Below, one piece after another: positions 53,856 through 62,544 of a stretch of DNA of 64,000 nucleotides. Under the pieces are notes generated by a model. It was not told the origin of the DNA and ran no database searches. It saw nothing but the letters and a program-made list of their open reading frames with translations. The stretch covers positions 248,001 through 312,000 of the forward strand of contig CP168152.1 in NCBI GenBank assembly GCA_041545745.1, in the 5' to 3' direction. The first letter of the stretch is position 1. Every line of letters starts with the position of its first letter. Source of the stretch: Stenotrophomonas indicatrix (GTDB lineage Bacteria > Pseudomonadota > Gammaproteobacteria > Xanthomonadales > Xanthomonadaceae). The position numbers were made by a program, and so were the translations under genes.

Positions 53856-55517
53856 GTGAACCCGATGCGCGTGTTGCTGCTGTCGTCCTGCCTGTTCGTC
53901 GGTGGCCTGGCCCATGCGGCCAATGACCTGCCCGGCGGCGGCATCGATCCGCAGGCGCTGTCGCGTCATGTGCGCGTGCTGGCATCGGACGAATTCGAAG
54001 GCCGTGCACCGGCCACCGAAGGCGAAGAACGGACCGTGCAGTACCTGATCGAGCAGTTCCGCAGCTACGGCCTGCAGCCGGGTGGCGTGGACGGCAGCTG
54101 GGTGCAGCCGGTGCCGCTGGTGCGCGCGCAGCTTGATGGCCCGGCCAAGGCCAGTCTTGCCCTGAAGGGCGGCAAGCGGGCGCTGGCCAATGGCGTGGAC
54201 GTGACCCTGCAGAGCCTGCAGCCGCGCAAGCGCGTGCAGATCAAGGAGGCGCCGTTGGTGTTCGTCGGCTACGGCATCGACGCGCCCGAGCGCCACTGGA
54301 ACGACTACAAGGACGTGGACCTGCACGGCAAGATCGCCGTGATGTTGATCAACGACGCCGATTTTGAAGCCGACGCGCCAGGTGCGTTCGATGGCAAGGC
54401 GGTGACCTACTACGGCCGCTGGACCTACAAGTTCGAGGAAGCCGCGCGCCGTGGTGCCGAAGGCGTGCTGATCGTGCACGAGACCGCACCGGCCGCCTAC
54501 GGCTGGGCTACGGTGAAGAGTTCGGGCACCTCGCCGCTGTTCGATATCGAGCGTGGACAGGCTGAAGCGATGGCCCAGCACACGCCGCTGCGTGGTTGGA
54601 TGCAACGTGAGCTGGCCGAACAGATCTTCGCCGACGCCGGCCTGGATTTCGATGCCGAGAAGCGCAAGGCGATGAGCGCGGACTTCCGTCCGGTTGCGCT
54701 GGACAACGCCAAGCTGAGCGTCGATTTCGCGCTCAAGCGCGAGCAGGTGGTGACCCGCAACGTGGTGGCCAAGCTGCCCGGCGGCGAGCACGCCGATGAG
54801 GCGGTGATCTTCTCGGCGCATTGGGATGCCTTCGGCATCGGCCAGGCCGACGCCAAGGGCGACCGCATCCGCCGCGGTGCGATCGACAACGCCACCGGCG
54901 TGGCCACCGTGCTGGAACTGGGCCGGGTGTTCGCCGCCGGTCCGCAGCCGCAGCGCACCCTGTACTTCGTCGCCCTGACCGCCGAAGAGAAGGGCCTGCT
55001 GGGCGCCAGCTACTACGCTGCGCACCCGCTGGCGCCGCTGGACAAGACGGCTGCTGTGCTGAACATCGAGATGTTCAGTCCGGATGGTGCCACCCGTGAC
55101 ATCGCGTCGTGGGGCAAGGGCCGGGTGTCGCTGGAAGGCGACCTGGAACGCGTGGCCAAGGCCCGTGGCCGCAGCTACAGCCCGGATCCGAACCTGGAAG
55201 CCGGCTTCTTCTACCGTGCCGACCACTTCGCCTTCGCCCGCTTGGGCGTGCCGGCGATCACCATCGGCCCGGGCCTGGACAAGCTGGACGGCGGTGTCGA
55301 CGCTGGCCGTGCGCTGCGCGAAAAGTACTTCGCCGACTGCTACCACCAGGCCTGCGATGCGTGGACGCCTAGCTGGGACCCGGCAGGTCACGCGGCCGAT
55401 ACCCTGCTGGTCTACGACCTGGGCGCCGAGCTGGCCAACAGCCGTCGCTGGCCGCAGTGGGAAAAGGAATCGGAATTCCACGGCGCCCGCGAGAAGAGCG
55501 AAGCCGCCCGCCGGTAA
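53856..55517 (+). CDS. M28-family metallopeptidase with PA domain
   Basis: A 553-residue exported peptidase: signal peptide (MRVLLLSSCLFVGGLAHA), a protease-associated domain (about 120-270) and a catalytic M28 domain with HWDAFG (zinc His), IDNATG (bridging Asp) and TAEEKGLLGA (catalytic Glu). Likely a periplasmic or secreted aminopeptidase. GTG 53856 is preferred; ATG 53865 also works. Confidence 0.88.
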   Translation: MNPMRVLLLSSCLFVGGLAHAANDLPGGGIDPQALSRHVRVLASDEFEGRAPATEGEERTVQYLIEQFRSYGLQPGGVDGSWVQPVPLVRAQLDGPAKASLALKGGKRALANGVDVTLQSLQPRKRVQIKEAPLVFVGYGIDAPERHWNDYKDVDLHGKIAVMLINDADFEADAPGAFDGKAVTYYGRWTYKFEEAARRGAEGVLIVHETAPAAYGWATVKSSGTSPLFDIERGQAEAMAQHTPLRGWMQRELAEQIFADAGLDFDAEKRKAMSADFRPVALDNAKLSVDFALKREQVVTRNVVAKLPGGEHADEAVIFSAHWDAFGIGQADAKGDRIRRGAIDNATGVATVLELGRVFAAGPQPQRTLYFVALTAEEKGLLGASYYAAHPLAPLDKTAAVLNIEMFSPDGATRDIASWGKGRVSLEGDLERVAKARGRSYSPDPNLEAGFFYRADHFAFARLGVPAITIGPGLDKLDGGVDAGRALREKYFADCYHQACDAWTPSWDPAGHAADTLLVYDLGAELANSRRWPQWEKESEFHGAREKSEAARR

Positions 55518-55565
55518 GCGCACGGCAATGCCGGCCTCTGCTGGCCGACAACCTCTGAACGCACG

Positions 55566-55644
55566 GGTAGTGCCGGCCGCTGGCCGGCAACCTCATGAAC
55601 CTTCCGAAGGGATGCGCAGTTGCCGGCCAGCGGCCGGCACTACC
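55566..55644. repeat. SMAG dimer (inverted pair)
   Basis: GGTAGTGCCGGCCGCTGGCC and an inverted copy ending GGCCGGCACTACC between convergent peptidase and MFS genes. A worn element lies just before it near 55529. Confidence 0.9.
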
Positions 55645-55683
55645 ACGTCCTCAGCCGTGCTGCCGCTGCAGCGTCCAGGCGGA

Positions 55684-55719
55684 AAACAAAACGGCCACCG
55701 GCATTGCACCGGTGGCCGC
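55684..55719 (-). terminator. Intrinsic terminator of the MFS gene
   Basis: On the minus strand CGGCCACCGGTG-caatg-CCGGTGGCCG is followed by TTTTGTTTT, 17 bases after the stop. Confidence 0.88.
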
Positions 55720-55735
55720 GATCACTACGGCGCGC

Positions 55736-57070
55736 TTACTTGCGAGTGCCGTCGAGCCAGTTGGGGCCCTTGTTGGTGAGGAAGAACACATAGACCACCA
55801 ACGATACCGCGATCGTTGCGGTGACGTAGATGGCGAACCAGTCCACGTGGCCGGTCTTCAATGCGCCCTGGTACAGCAGCGGCGCGGTGCCGCCGAACAG
55901 CGAGTTGGCCAATGCATAGCCGAAGCCCACGCCCAGCGCACGTATGTGGGTGGGGAACAGCTCTGCCTTCACCACGGCATTGATGGAGGTGTAGCCGGTG
56001 AGGATGACAAAGCCCAGTGCCAGGGTAAGGAAGGCGAGGGTGGCATCGTGCTGGTGCGGCAGCTGGGTGATCAGGTACCAGCTGTACAGCACACCGCCCA
56101 CGCCGAAGAACACCAGCAGGCTCTTGCGGCCGATGATGTCCGACAGCCAACCGCCCACCGGCTGCAACACCATCAGGAAGGCCAACACACCCAGGTTGAT
56201 CAGCGTGCCGGTCATCGGATCGTTGCCGGCGAACGCACTCTGGATCATCTTCGGGCCGTTCACCGAATAGGTGTAGAAGGCGATGGTGCCACCGGCGGTG
56301 ATCAGGAAGCACAGCAGCAGCGGACGCCACTGGTGTACGAACAGTTCGTACATCGAGCCGGACTTCTTGTCCTTGCCCTCGCGCGCGGCTTCGATGGAGG
56401 ATTCCGACAGCGACTCGTCCATGCCACGGCGCAGCCAGAACACGACCACGGCGGCGATGCCACCGATGCCGAAGGCGATGCGCCAGCCCCACTCGGAGAT
56501 TTCCGGCTTGGCCCAGAACGTCAGCATCACGAGCAGGGTCAGCTGGGCCAGCACGTGGCCGCCTACCAGGGTGACGTAGTGGAACGAGGACAGGAAGCCG
56601 CGGCGACCGGGAATGGCGGCCTCTGACATGTACGTGGCGCTGGCACCGTACTCGCCACCGGTGGCGAAGCCCTGCAGCAGACGCGCGAACAACAGGATGA
56701 TCGCCGCCCAGATGCCGATGCTGGCAGCAGTGGGGGTGATGGCGATGATGAACGAGCAGAAGGCCATCAGCGTGACCGACACGGTCAACGCCAGGCGACG
56801 GCCATGACGGTCCGCGAAGCGGCCGAAGAACCATGCGCCGATCGGGCGCATCAGGAAGGTCGCGGCGAAGATCGCCCACACGTACATCGTGGAGTTCTTG
56901 TCATCCGGTGAGAAGAACTGCGATTCGAAGTACACGGCGAACACCGAGTACACGTAGACGTCGTACCACTCCACCAGATTGCCGGCGGAGCCTTTGAGGG
57001 TGTTGGAGATGGAACGCCGCAGTGCGGCGCCGTCGGTACTTGGGACAGCGGATTGGGACGTGGTGCTCAT
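55736..57070 (-). CDS. MFS transporter, metabolite:H+ symporter type
   Basis: A 444-residue, 12-segment carrier of the KgtP/ProP subfamily: NLVEWYDVYVYSVFAVYF in segment 1, FGRFADRHGRRLALT in loop 2-3 and RLLQGFATGGEYGASATYMS in segment 4. Dicarboxylates or alpha-ketoglutarate are likely substrates, inferred from subfamily. The ATG at 57070 (MSTTSQSAVPSTDG) with GGAT upstream is chosen; the frame stays open to 57412. Divergent from yedA. Confidence 0.9.
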   Translation of the reverse strand: MSTTSQSAVPSTDGAALRRSISNTLKGSAGNLVEWYDVYVYSVFAVYFESQFFSPDDKNSTMYVWAIFAATFLMRPIGAWFFGRFADRHGRRLALTVSVTLMAFCSFIIAITPTAASIGIWAAIILLFARLLQGFATGGEYGASATYMSEAAIPGRRGFLSSFHYVTLVGGHVLAQLTLLVMLTFWAKPEISEWGWRIAFGIGGIAAVVVFWLRRGMDESLSESSIEAAREGKDKKSGSMYELFVHQWRPLLLCFLITAGGTIAFYTYSVNGPKMIQSAFAGNDPMTGTLINLGVLAFLMVLQPVGGWLSDIIGRKSLLVFFGVGGVLYSWYLITQLPHQHDATLAFLTLALGFVILTGYTSINAVVKAELFPTHIRALGVGFGYALANSLFGGTAPLLYQGALKTGHVDWFAIYVTATIAVSLVVYVFFLTNKGPNWLDGTRK

Positions 57071-57292
57071 CCGGGTGGGGATCCTCGATGCGGTGCGTCC
57101 ATGCGGGAAAGATCGGTGCCAGGGGAGCGCACTGCGCTGCCGGCCAGCCTCCTGGGTACTGCATCCCACGTCAACGCCGGGTGCCGGAAGGGCGGGCGGG
57201 ACATGGATGGATGACAGCGTGCCACCACATGGGCTGCCGGACCATAACCAAAACGTCCTAAAATCCGTCTTCCCCCGGCTCCCTGGTGTGTC

Positions 57293-58198
57293 ATGTCGGC
57301 TCCCCCCGTTCCGTCTGCGGCTGCCCCCCGGGGTGGCCTTGTCGCGTTGGCGCTGCTGCTGGTCTACGTGGTCTGGGGCTCGACCTACCTGGGTATCGCC
57401 AAGGCCCTGCATGGCGGCGCGCTGCCACTGACGATGGTCTCCGGCAGCCGGTTCATCATTGCCGGCGGCCTGATGTACCTGGCGCTGCGCCTGTTCTGGA
57501 AGATGCCCAGGCCCACCCTGCGGCAGTGGCGCAACCTGGCCATCATGGGCGTGACCATGCTGGTGCTGGGCAACGGCATGGTGGTGCTGGCCGAGCGCGA
57601 GGTGTCATCCGGCCTGGCCGCCACGGCGGTGGCCTCGGTGCCGCTGTGGATGGCATTGTTCTCCGCACTGCGCGGCCAGCACGCCAGCAAGGGTGAATGG
57701 CTGGGCATCGCCGTCGGCTTCGTCGGCGTGGTCTGGCTCAACGCGGGCAGCAGCCTGGCTGCCTCGCCCAGCGGGCTGGTGCTGCTGTTGATCGCGCCGG
57801 TCGGCTGGGCGTTCGGTTCGGTGTGGGCACGCGGGCAGGACCTGCCGGGCCCGTTCATGACGGCCGCCGGGCAGATGATCTGCGGTGGTGTGCTGCTGGT
57901 GCTGATCGGCCTGATCGTCGGCGAGCGCCCCACCACCCTGCCTGATACCGGTGGCCTGCTGGCGATGGCCTATCTGTGCGTGTTTGGTTCGATCGTGGCG
58001 TTCACCGCCTACGTCTGGCTGCTGCAGAACGTGCGCCCGGCGCTGGCCGGCAGCTATGCGTACGTCAATCCGGTGATTGCGGTGCTGCTGGGGGCGGCGT
58101 TGAACGGCGAACGTTTCGGCTGGCGCGACTTCCTGGCCATGGCAGTGATACTTCTGGGTGTGGTGGTACTGACGATGGCAAGGACACGCAAGCGATGA
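57293..58198 (+). CDS. yedA: EamA-family exporter, YedA-like
   Basis: A 301-residue transporter with ten membrane segments in two EamA repeats. VYVVWGSTYLGIAKAL, MVSGSRFIIAGGLMYL and AYVNPVIAVLLGAALNGE are typical of YedA. Predicted to export metabolites or drugs; substrate unknown. The ATG at 57293; its stop overlaps the rarD start. Confidence 0.87.
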   Translation: MSAPPVPSAAAPRGGLVALALLLVYVVWGSTYLGIAKALHGGALPLTMVSGSRFIIAGGLMYLALRLFWKMPRPTLRQWRNLAIMGVTMLVLGNGMVVLAEREVSSGLAATAVASVPLWMALFSALRGQHASKGEWLGIAVGFVGVVWLNAGSSLAASPSGLVLLLIAPVGWAFGSVWARGQDLPGPFMTAAGQMICGGVLLVLIGLIVGERPTTLPDTGGLLAMAYLCVFGSIVAFTAYVWLLQNVRPALAGSYAYVNPVIAVLLGAALNGERFGWRDFLAMAVILLGVVVLTMARTRKR

Positions 58199-59121
58199 GC
58201 ATGGACGAGAAAGAACAACGCCGGGGCCTGCTGGTCACCGCGTCCACCTTCGTGCTGTGGGGGCTGGTGCCGGTCTACTGGCATCTGCTGAACGAAGTGC
58301 CGTCGTTCCAGATCATCGCCCACCGCATCATCTGGAGCACGGTGCTGGTGGTGGCCTGGCTGCTGATCGCCTCACGGCTGGGCTGGTGGAAGAAGATCGC
58401 CGCGCAGCCGCGCGCGCTGCCGATCCTGGCGGTGTCGAGCCTGACCATCGCCTTCAACTGGGGCCTGTACATCTGGGCGGTCAACGCAGGGCATGTGATC
58501 GAGACCAGCCTGGGCTACTTCATCAACCCGCTGGTGAACGTGCTGCTGGGCGTGCTGGTGCTGAAAGAGCGCCTGCGCCGCGTGCAATGGGTGGCCGTGG
58601 CCATCGCTGCGGTGGGCGTGGCCTGGTTGACCATCGATGCGGGTACGCCGCCGTGGATCGCGCTGGGCCTGGCCTGCTCGTTCGGGCTGTACGGCCTGCT
58701 GCGCAAGCTGGTGTCGGTCGACCCAGTGGCGGGGCTGGGCGTGGAAAGCCTGTACCTGTTCCTGCCGGCGCTGGGCTTTGCGCTGTGGGCCGAGAACGGC
58801 CATGGCGGCGGCTTCATCGGTGGCTGGGGCTGGGGCAACGATCTGTTGTTGATCTTCGGTGGCGTGGTCACGGCGGTGCCGCTGATCGGTTTCGCCTACG
58901 GGGTGAAGCGCATTCCGCTGTCGCTGGTCGGCATCCTGCAGTACATCGCGCCGAGCCTGCAGCTGCTGCTGGGCGTGTTCTTCTTCCACGAGGCCTTCGA
59001 CACCGGCAAGGCGATCGGCTTTGCGGCGATCTGGGCCGGGTTGATCCTGTTCGTCGCAGACAACGTGCGTGCGATGCGCGCGGCGCGGGCTCGGATCCCT
59101 GCGCAACGCGGAGGGCTCTGA
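58195..59121 (+). CDS. rarD: RarD-family permease
   Basis: A 308-residue EamA protein with RarD hallmarks FVLWGLVPVYWHLL, IIAHRIIWS, FNWGLYIWAVNAGHVIETSL and GYFINPLVNVLLG. Substrate unknown; some family members are linked to chloramphenicol sensitivity. The ATG overlaps the yedA stop. The last residues, RIPAQRGGL, and the stop are encoded by a GGGGTCRGATCCC-type repeat, so the tail is probably repeat-derived. Confidence 0.9.
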   Translation: MSMDEKEQRRGLLVTASTFVLWGLVPVYWHLLNEVPSFQIIAHRIIWSTVLVVAWLLIASRLGWWKKIAAQPRALPILAVSSLTIAFNWGLYIWAVNAGHVIETSLGYFINPLVNVLLGVLVLKERLRRVQWVAVAIAAVGVAWLTIDAGTPPWIALGLACSFGLYGLLRKLVSVDPVAGLGVESLYLFLPALGFALWAENGHGGGFIGGWGWGNDLLLIFGGVVTAVPLIGFAYGVKRIPLSLVGILQYIAPSLQLLLGVFFFHEAFDTGKAIGFAAIWAGLILFVADNVRAMRAARARIPAQRGGL

Positions 59122-59182
59122 CCCCGAACCCTGGAAAAGCGATGGGGTCAGAGCCCTTCGCGGAGCGAAGGGATCCGACCCC
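59088..59182. repeat. Two GGGGTCRGATCCC-family palindromes in tandem
   Basis: 59088-59125 (GGGCTCGGATCCCTGCGC...GGGCTCTGACCCC) and, inverted, 59144-59182 (GGGGTCAGAGCCCTTCGC...GGGATCCGACCCC). The first runs through the 3' end of rarD. Confidence 0.8.
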
Positions 59183-59184
59183 GC

Positions 59185-59218
59185 AAAAAAAGAACGGCGC
59201 CCCGAGGAGCGCCGTTCT
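59185..59218 (-). terminator. Intrinsic terminator of the TonB-dependent receptor gene
   Basis: On the minus strand AGAACGGCGC and GCGCCGTTCT pair, followed by TTTTTTT. Confidence 0.9.
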
Positions 59219-59272
59219 GCTTCCATCCACGGCCAGGAGAGAGTTGGCCGGGGCGGGAACGCGGTTGCAGGC

Positions 59273-62131
59273 TCAGAAGCGCTGCTGGTACTTCATGTAC
59301 ATGAAACGACCGATGTCGAAGCCACCGTAGTAGGTGAAGCTGCTGTTCGGCTGGCTGTACATGATCGGACCCTGGTGGTCGAACACGTTGTTCAGGCCCA
59401 GCGACACGGTGCCATCCCACGGCAGGCTGTAACGCACCTGCAGGTCGTGGAAGGTGTTGGAACCCACCTTGCGGCTCGGCTGTGCATCGGTATACGGCGA
59501 GGAGAAGTCGGCCATGTTGCAGTCCGGGCCACCGCCCAGATCGTACGAGCAGGCTTCCTTCATGCCCGAGTAGTAACGGGCGGTCCAACCGATGCCCAGG
59601 TTGCCGTACTGCCAATCCAGGTTGACGGTCGAACGCACGCGGAAGTCGCCGGCCCAGCCCACGCGCTGTTCCACCGGGGTGGTGGCGGCGCTGTCGTTGC
59701 GCCGCTCCAGGTAGTCGGTGTAGGTGGTGTTCCAGTTGATGGCGAACTTGCCGTACGCGGTTTCCGGCAGGCGGTAACGCACACCGATGTCATAGCCGGC
59801 GGTTTCGCGGTAGCCGGCGTTGACCAGCGAGCGATCCAGCGCCGAAACCTGGCCACGGGTGGCCGCAGCGGTGGAACGGGTGAAGCGACCGCAGGCCGAA
59901 TCCACGCCCTGCACGTAGCACTGGTTGAGGATGTCGGTGGCCGACTCGCCCACGATGGCGTTGTCGATGCGGATCTTCCACCAGTCCAGGCTGACGTCCA
60001 GGCCCTGCACGAATTCCGGGCTGTAGACCAGGCCGACGGTCCAGGTCTTGGCGGTTTCCGGCTTCAGTTCCGGGTTGGAGCCGGAGTTGAAATCGGAGGT
60101 GGCCTGCTGGCCCGGGCGGTTGGCAAGGTTGCCGTCCGAACCGGTCTGCTGACGGAAGTTGGCGGGCACGTTCAGCGCCTGGCAACGTGCCGCCACGGTC
60201 GGGCTGCTGGCGGCGATGCCGAACTTCGTATCACACGGATCGGTGAACGAATCGCGGCTGGACACTGCGCCGCCGTAGAGATCGTCCACGGTCGGTGCAC
60301 GGAAGCCGGTGCCGTAGGTGGCGCGCACCAGCAGGCTGTCGATCGGCTTCCACTTCAGGCCGAACTTGCTGTTGGTGGTCGAGCCGAAGGTGTTGTAGTC
60401 GGTGTAGCGACCGGCCAGGTCCAGTGACAGCTCGCGGGCGAAGGCCATGTCGGCCAGCAGCGGCACCTGCATTTCCAGGTAGACCTCGTTGAGCGAGTAG
60501 TCGCCACGGGTCGGCTGGCCGGTGGTACCGGCGATCTGGCCCTTCTGCACCATCAGGTCGGGGGTGTAGCTGGCTTCTTCGCTGCGGTGCTCGAAGCCCA
60601 TCGCGCCCATGATGTCACCGGCCGGCAGGGTGAACAGCGAGCCGGAGATGTTGGCGCTGGCGACCTTGGTGGTGCTGCGCATCTTGTCGACGAAGCGGGT
60701 GAACAGGTAGTCCTGCACGTCCTGGTTGCCCAGCGAGCCCGGGCCGGTGTAGCCCATCGGCGCAGCCGGATTCCACGGCACGCAGCCGGCCATCACCGCA
60801 CCCGGCGTACCGCAGCGGGCCACGTCGCCGTCCATGAAGGACGGACCGACGGCCAGGTTGACGTTCGGCTGGTACATGCTGCCGGTGCCAACGCGCTCGC
60901 CTTCATTGCGGTTGTACATGTAGCTGACGTTCCAGTCCCAGTAGCGCGAACCGGTTTCGAAGCTGCCTTCCAGGCCGAGGCTGGCACGCTTGGTTTCCAG
61001 CGTGTTCTCGGTACCGCGCGGCAGCTCTTCGGTGCGGTGCGAGAACAGCACGTCCTGGCCCCACTTGTTGAAGGTGCTGTCCTTGGACAACGCAGCGCGG
61101 GTGCCGTTGCGGGACTGCGCAGCCGAGACCGAATACGGGTAGCCGGCCAGGTGCTTGGTCGACTCGCGCTTGCTGTACAGCGCGTCGGCGACGATGCGCA
61201 GGTTGTCGGTGATCGAGAAGCCGCCGTTGGCGAACACCGAGGTGCGCTCCAGGCCGCTCAGCAGGCTCATGTTGGTCTTGGCGTTGGCGCCGTCGGCCGG
61301 GTTCGGCGTGTGGAAGTTGCCAGCGCTGCTCGGGTCGCCGCCCGGGCCGACGGTCAGCGGCTTGCCACCGACGGTGACGGTACCCCACTGGGTGGTCGGG
61401 CTCAGCGCGTCGACGTCGTCGGCATGGCGCGGGCCGCCCGGGTAGCGGCTGAACTCGCGCGCATCGCCAAGGATTTCGTCTTCCTTGGTGCGCTCGGCGC
61501 CGACGCTGAACCAGCCGCGGTCGAAGGTCTTGCCGAAGGTAGCGCTGTAGGAGCGCTTCTGGCCGTCGCCTTCACCGTACTGGCCGACATAGACGCTGGC
61601 TTCGCCACCGTCGAAGTTCTTGCGGGTGATGATGTTGACCACGCCGGCGATGGCGTCCGAGCCGTACAGCGCCGAGGCGCCATCGGTCAGCACTTCCACG
61701 CGCTCGACGATGGCGGACGGAATCGAGGCCAGGTCGGAGTAACCGCCGGCGCTGACGCCCATGCGGCGGCCGTCGATCAGCACCAGGCTGCGTTCCGGGC
61801 CGAGGTTGCGCAGGCTGACATACATGCCGCCGAAATCGCGCGAGGAGCTCAGTGAGGACGAACGGCTCAGGCTCGGTGAGCCGGCTGCAGTAACGTCCTG
61901 CAGGATGTCGGCAACGTTGACGTAGCCCTTCTTCTCGATATCGGCGCGGTTGAGTGACACCACCGGCTGCGCGGTCTCGACACTGGCCTGGCGGATGCGC
62001 GAGCCGGTGATCTCGATGCGGTCGAGGTTGGTGGGGGTATCGCCGGCTTCCTGTGCGAAAGCGGGCGTGGTGCAGCTGGCGGCCAGCGCGATGACGATCG
62101 CGTTGCGCAGCGGGGTGGTCTTCAGGGACAT
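59273..62131 (-). CDS. TonB-dependent outer membrane receptor
   Basis: A 952-residue receptor: signal peptide (LRNAIVIALAASCTTPAFAQ), a plug domain (about 40-180: IEITGSRIRQASVETAQPV, LVLIDGRRM, GSDAIAGVVNIITRK) and a 22-strand barrel ending in Phe (FMYMKYQQRF). It lacks a clear TonB-box match that I can name. The type resembles Xanthomonadaceae receptors for sugars or peptides rather than siderophores, but the ligand is unknown. The ATG at 62131 is preferred; ATG 62161 is possible. Confidence 0.9.
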   Translation of the reverse strand: MSLKTTPLRNAIVIALAASCTTPAFAQEAGDTPTNLDRIEITGSRIRQASVETAQPVVSLNRADIEKKGYVNVADILQDVTAAGSPSLSRSSSLSSSRDFGGMYVSLRNLGPERSLVLIDGRRMGVSAGGYSDLASIPSAIVERVEVLTDGASALYGSDAIAGVVNIITRKNFDGGEASVYVGQYGEGDGQKRSYSATFGKTFDRGWFSVGAERTKEDEILGDAREFSRYPGGPRHADDVDALSPTTQWGTVTVGGKPLTVGPGGDPSSAGNFHTPNPADGANAKTNMSLLSGLERTSVFANGGFSITDNLRIVADALYSKRESTKHLAGYPYSVSAAQSRNGTRAALSKDSTFNKWGQDVLFSHRTEELPRGTENTLETKRASLGLEGSFETGSRYWDWNVSYMYNRNEGERVGTGSMYQPNVNLAVGPSFMDGDVARCGTPGAVMAGCVPWNPAAPMGYTGPGSLGNQDVQDYLFTRFVDKMRSTTKVASANISGSLFTLPAGDIMGAMGFEHRSEEASYTPDLMVQKGQIAGTTGQPTRGDYSLNEVYLEMQVPLLADMAFARELSLDLAGRYTDYNTFGSTTNSKFGLKWKPIDSLLVRATYGTGFRAPTVDDLYGGAVSSRDSFTDPCDTKFGIAASSPTVAARCQALNVPANFRQQTGSDGNLANRPGQQATSDFNSGSNPELKPETAKTWTVGLVYSPEFVQGLDVSLDWWKIRIDNAIVGESATDILNQCYVQGVDSACGRFTRSTAAATRGQVSALDRSLVNAGYRETAGYDIGVRYRLPETAYGKFAINWNTTYTDYLERRNDSAATTPVEQRVGWAGDFRVRSTVNLDWQYGNLGIGWTARYYSGMKEACSYDLGGGPDCNMADFSSPYTDAQPSRKVGSNTFHDLQVRYSLPWDGTVSLGLNNVFDHQGPIMYSQPNSSFTYYGGFDIGRFMYMKYQQRF

Positions 62132-62400
62132 CCGTGAAATCTCGTGTTTCAGAAAAAACATGCGTCCGTTCTATGGACGCGTGGGGTGCTGCAAACCAAC
62201 GTGGGGGCCGGATTCTAGAGTGTTTTCATTGGTAACTGTTTGTCCGCGCGCGCTGTAACGCCGCGAAAATGAATCGCAACCAACAATCCACAGGTGCACT
62301 GTGCGCAACGTCACGCGCGTTGCGCATGCGATGGGCAGAGGCATCGATAGCGGCGGTGTTTGCGCAATCTGTAATCGTTGTTGTGTGCGTACACGCATCC

Positions 62401-62469
62401 ATCCACGCATGGCGTGGATCTGCTGGATCCCGCACGCGCCAGATCGGTAGATCCACGCCATGCGTGGAT
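62401..62469. repeat. SMAG pair, GTAGATCCACGCC subfamily
   Basis: ATCCACGCATGGCGTGGATC (62401-62420) and GGTAGATCCACGCCATGCGT then GGAT (62446-62469). Confidence 0.85.
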
Positions 62470-62480
62470 GGCGCGCAAAC

Positions 62481-62512
62481 AAAAAAAGGGACGGAGCCTT
62501 CGCTCCGTCCCC
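62481..62512 (-). terminator. Intrinsic terminator of the ABC permease operon
   Basis: On the minus strand GGGACGGAGC-gaag-GCTCCGTCCC is followed by TTTTTTT. Confidence 0.93.
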
Positions 62513-62544
62513 TGCAGGATGCGCGTTGTATCGCTGCGTGATGC

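Larger units (their letters stand above)
62132..62544. other. Gap between the receptor gene and an ABC permease gene
   Basis: It contains the receptor promoter region, two GTAGATCCACGCC-type SMAG hairpins at 62401-62469 and the terminator of the permease gene at 62481-62512. Nothing else recognisable. Confidence 0.65.

Noticed and set aside
59069..60427. 452-codon plus-strand open frame
   Set aside because: Antisense of the TonB-dependent receptor with His/Arg/Gly-rich composition typical of shadow frames.
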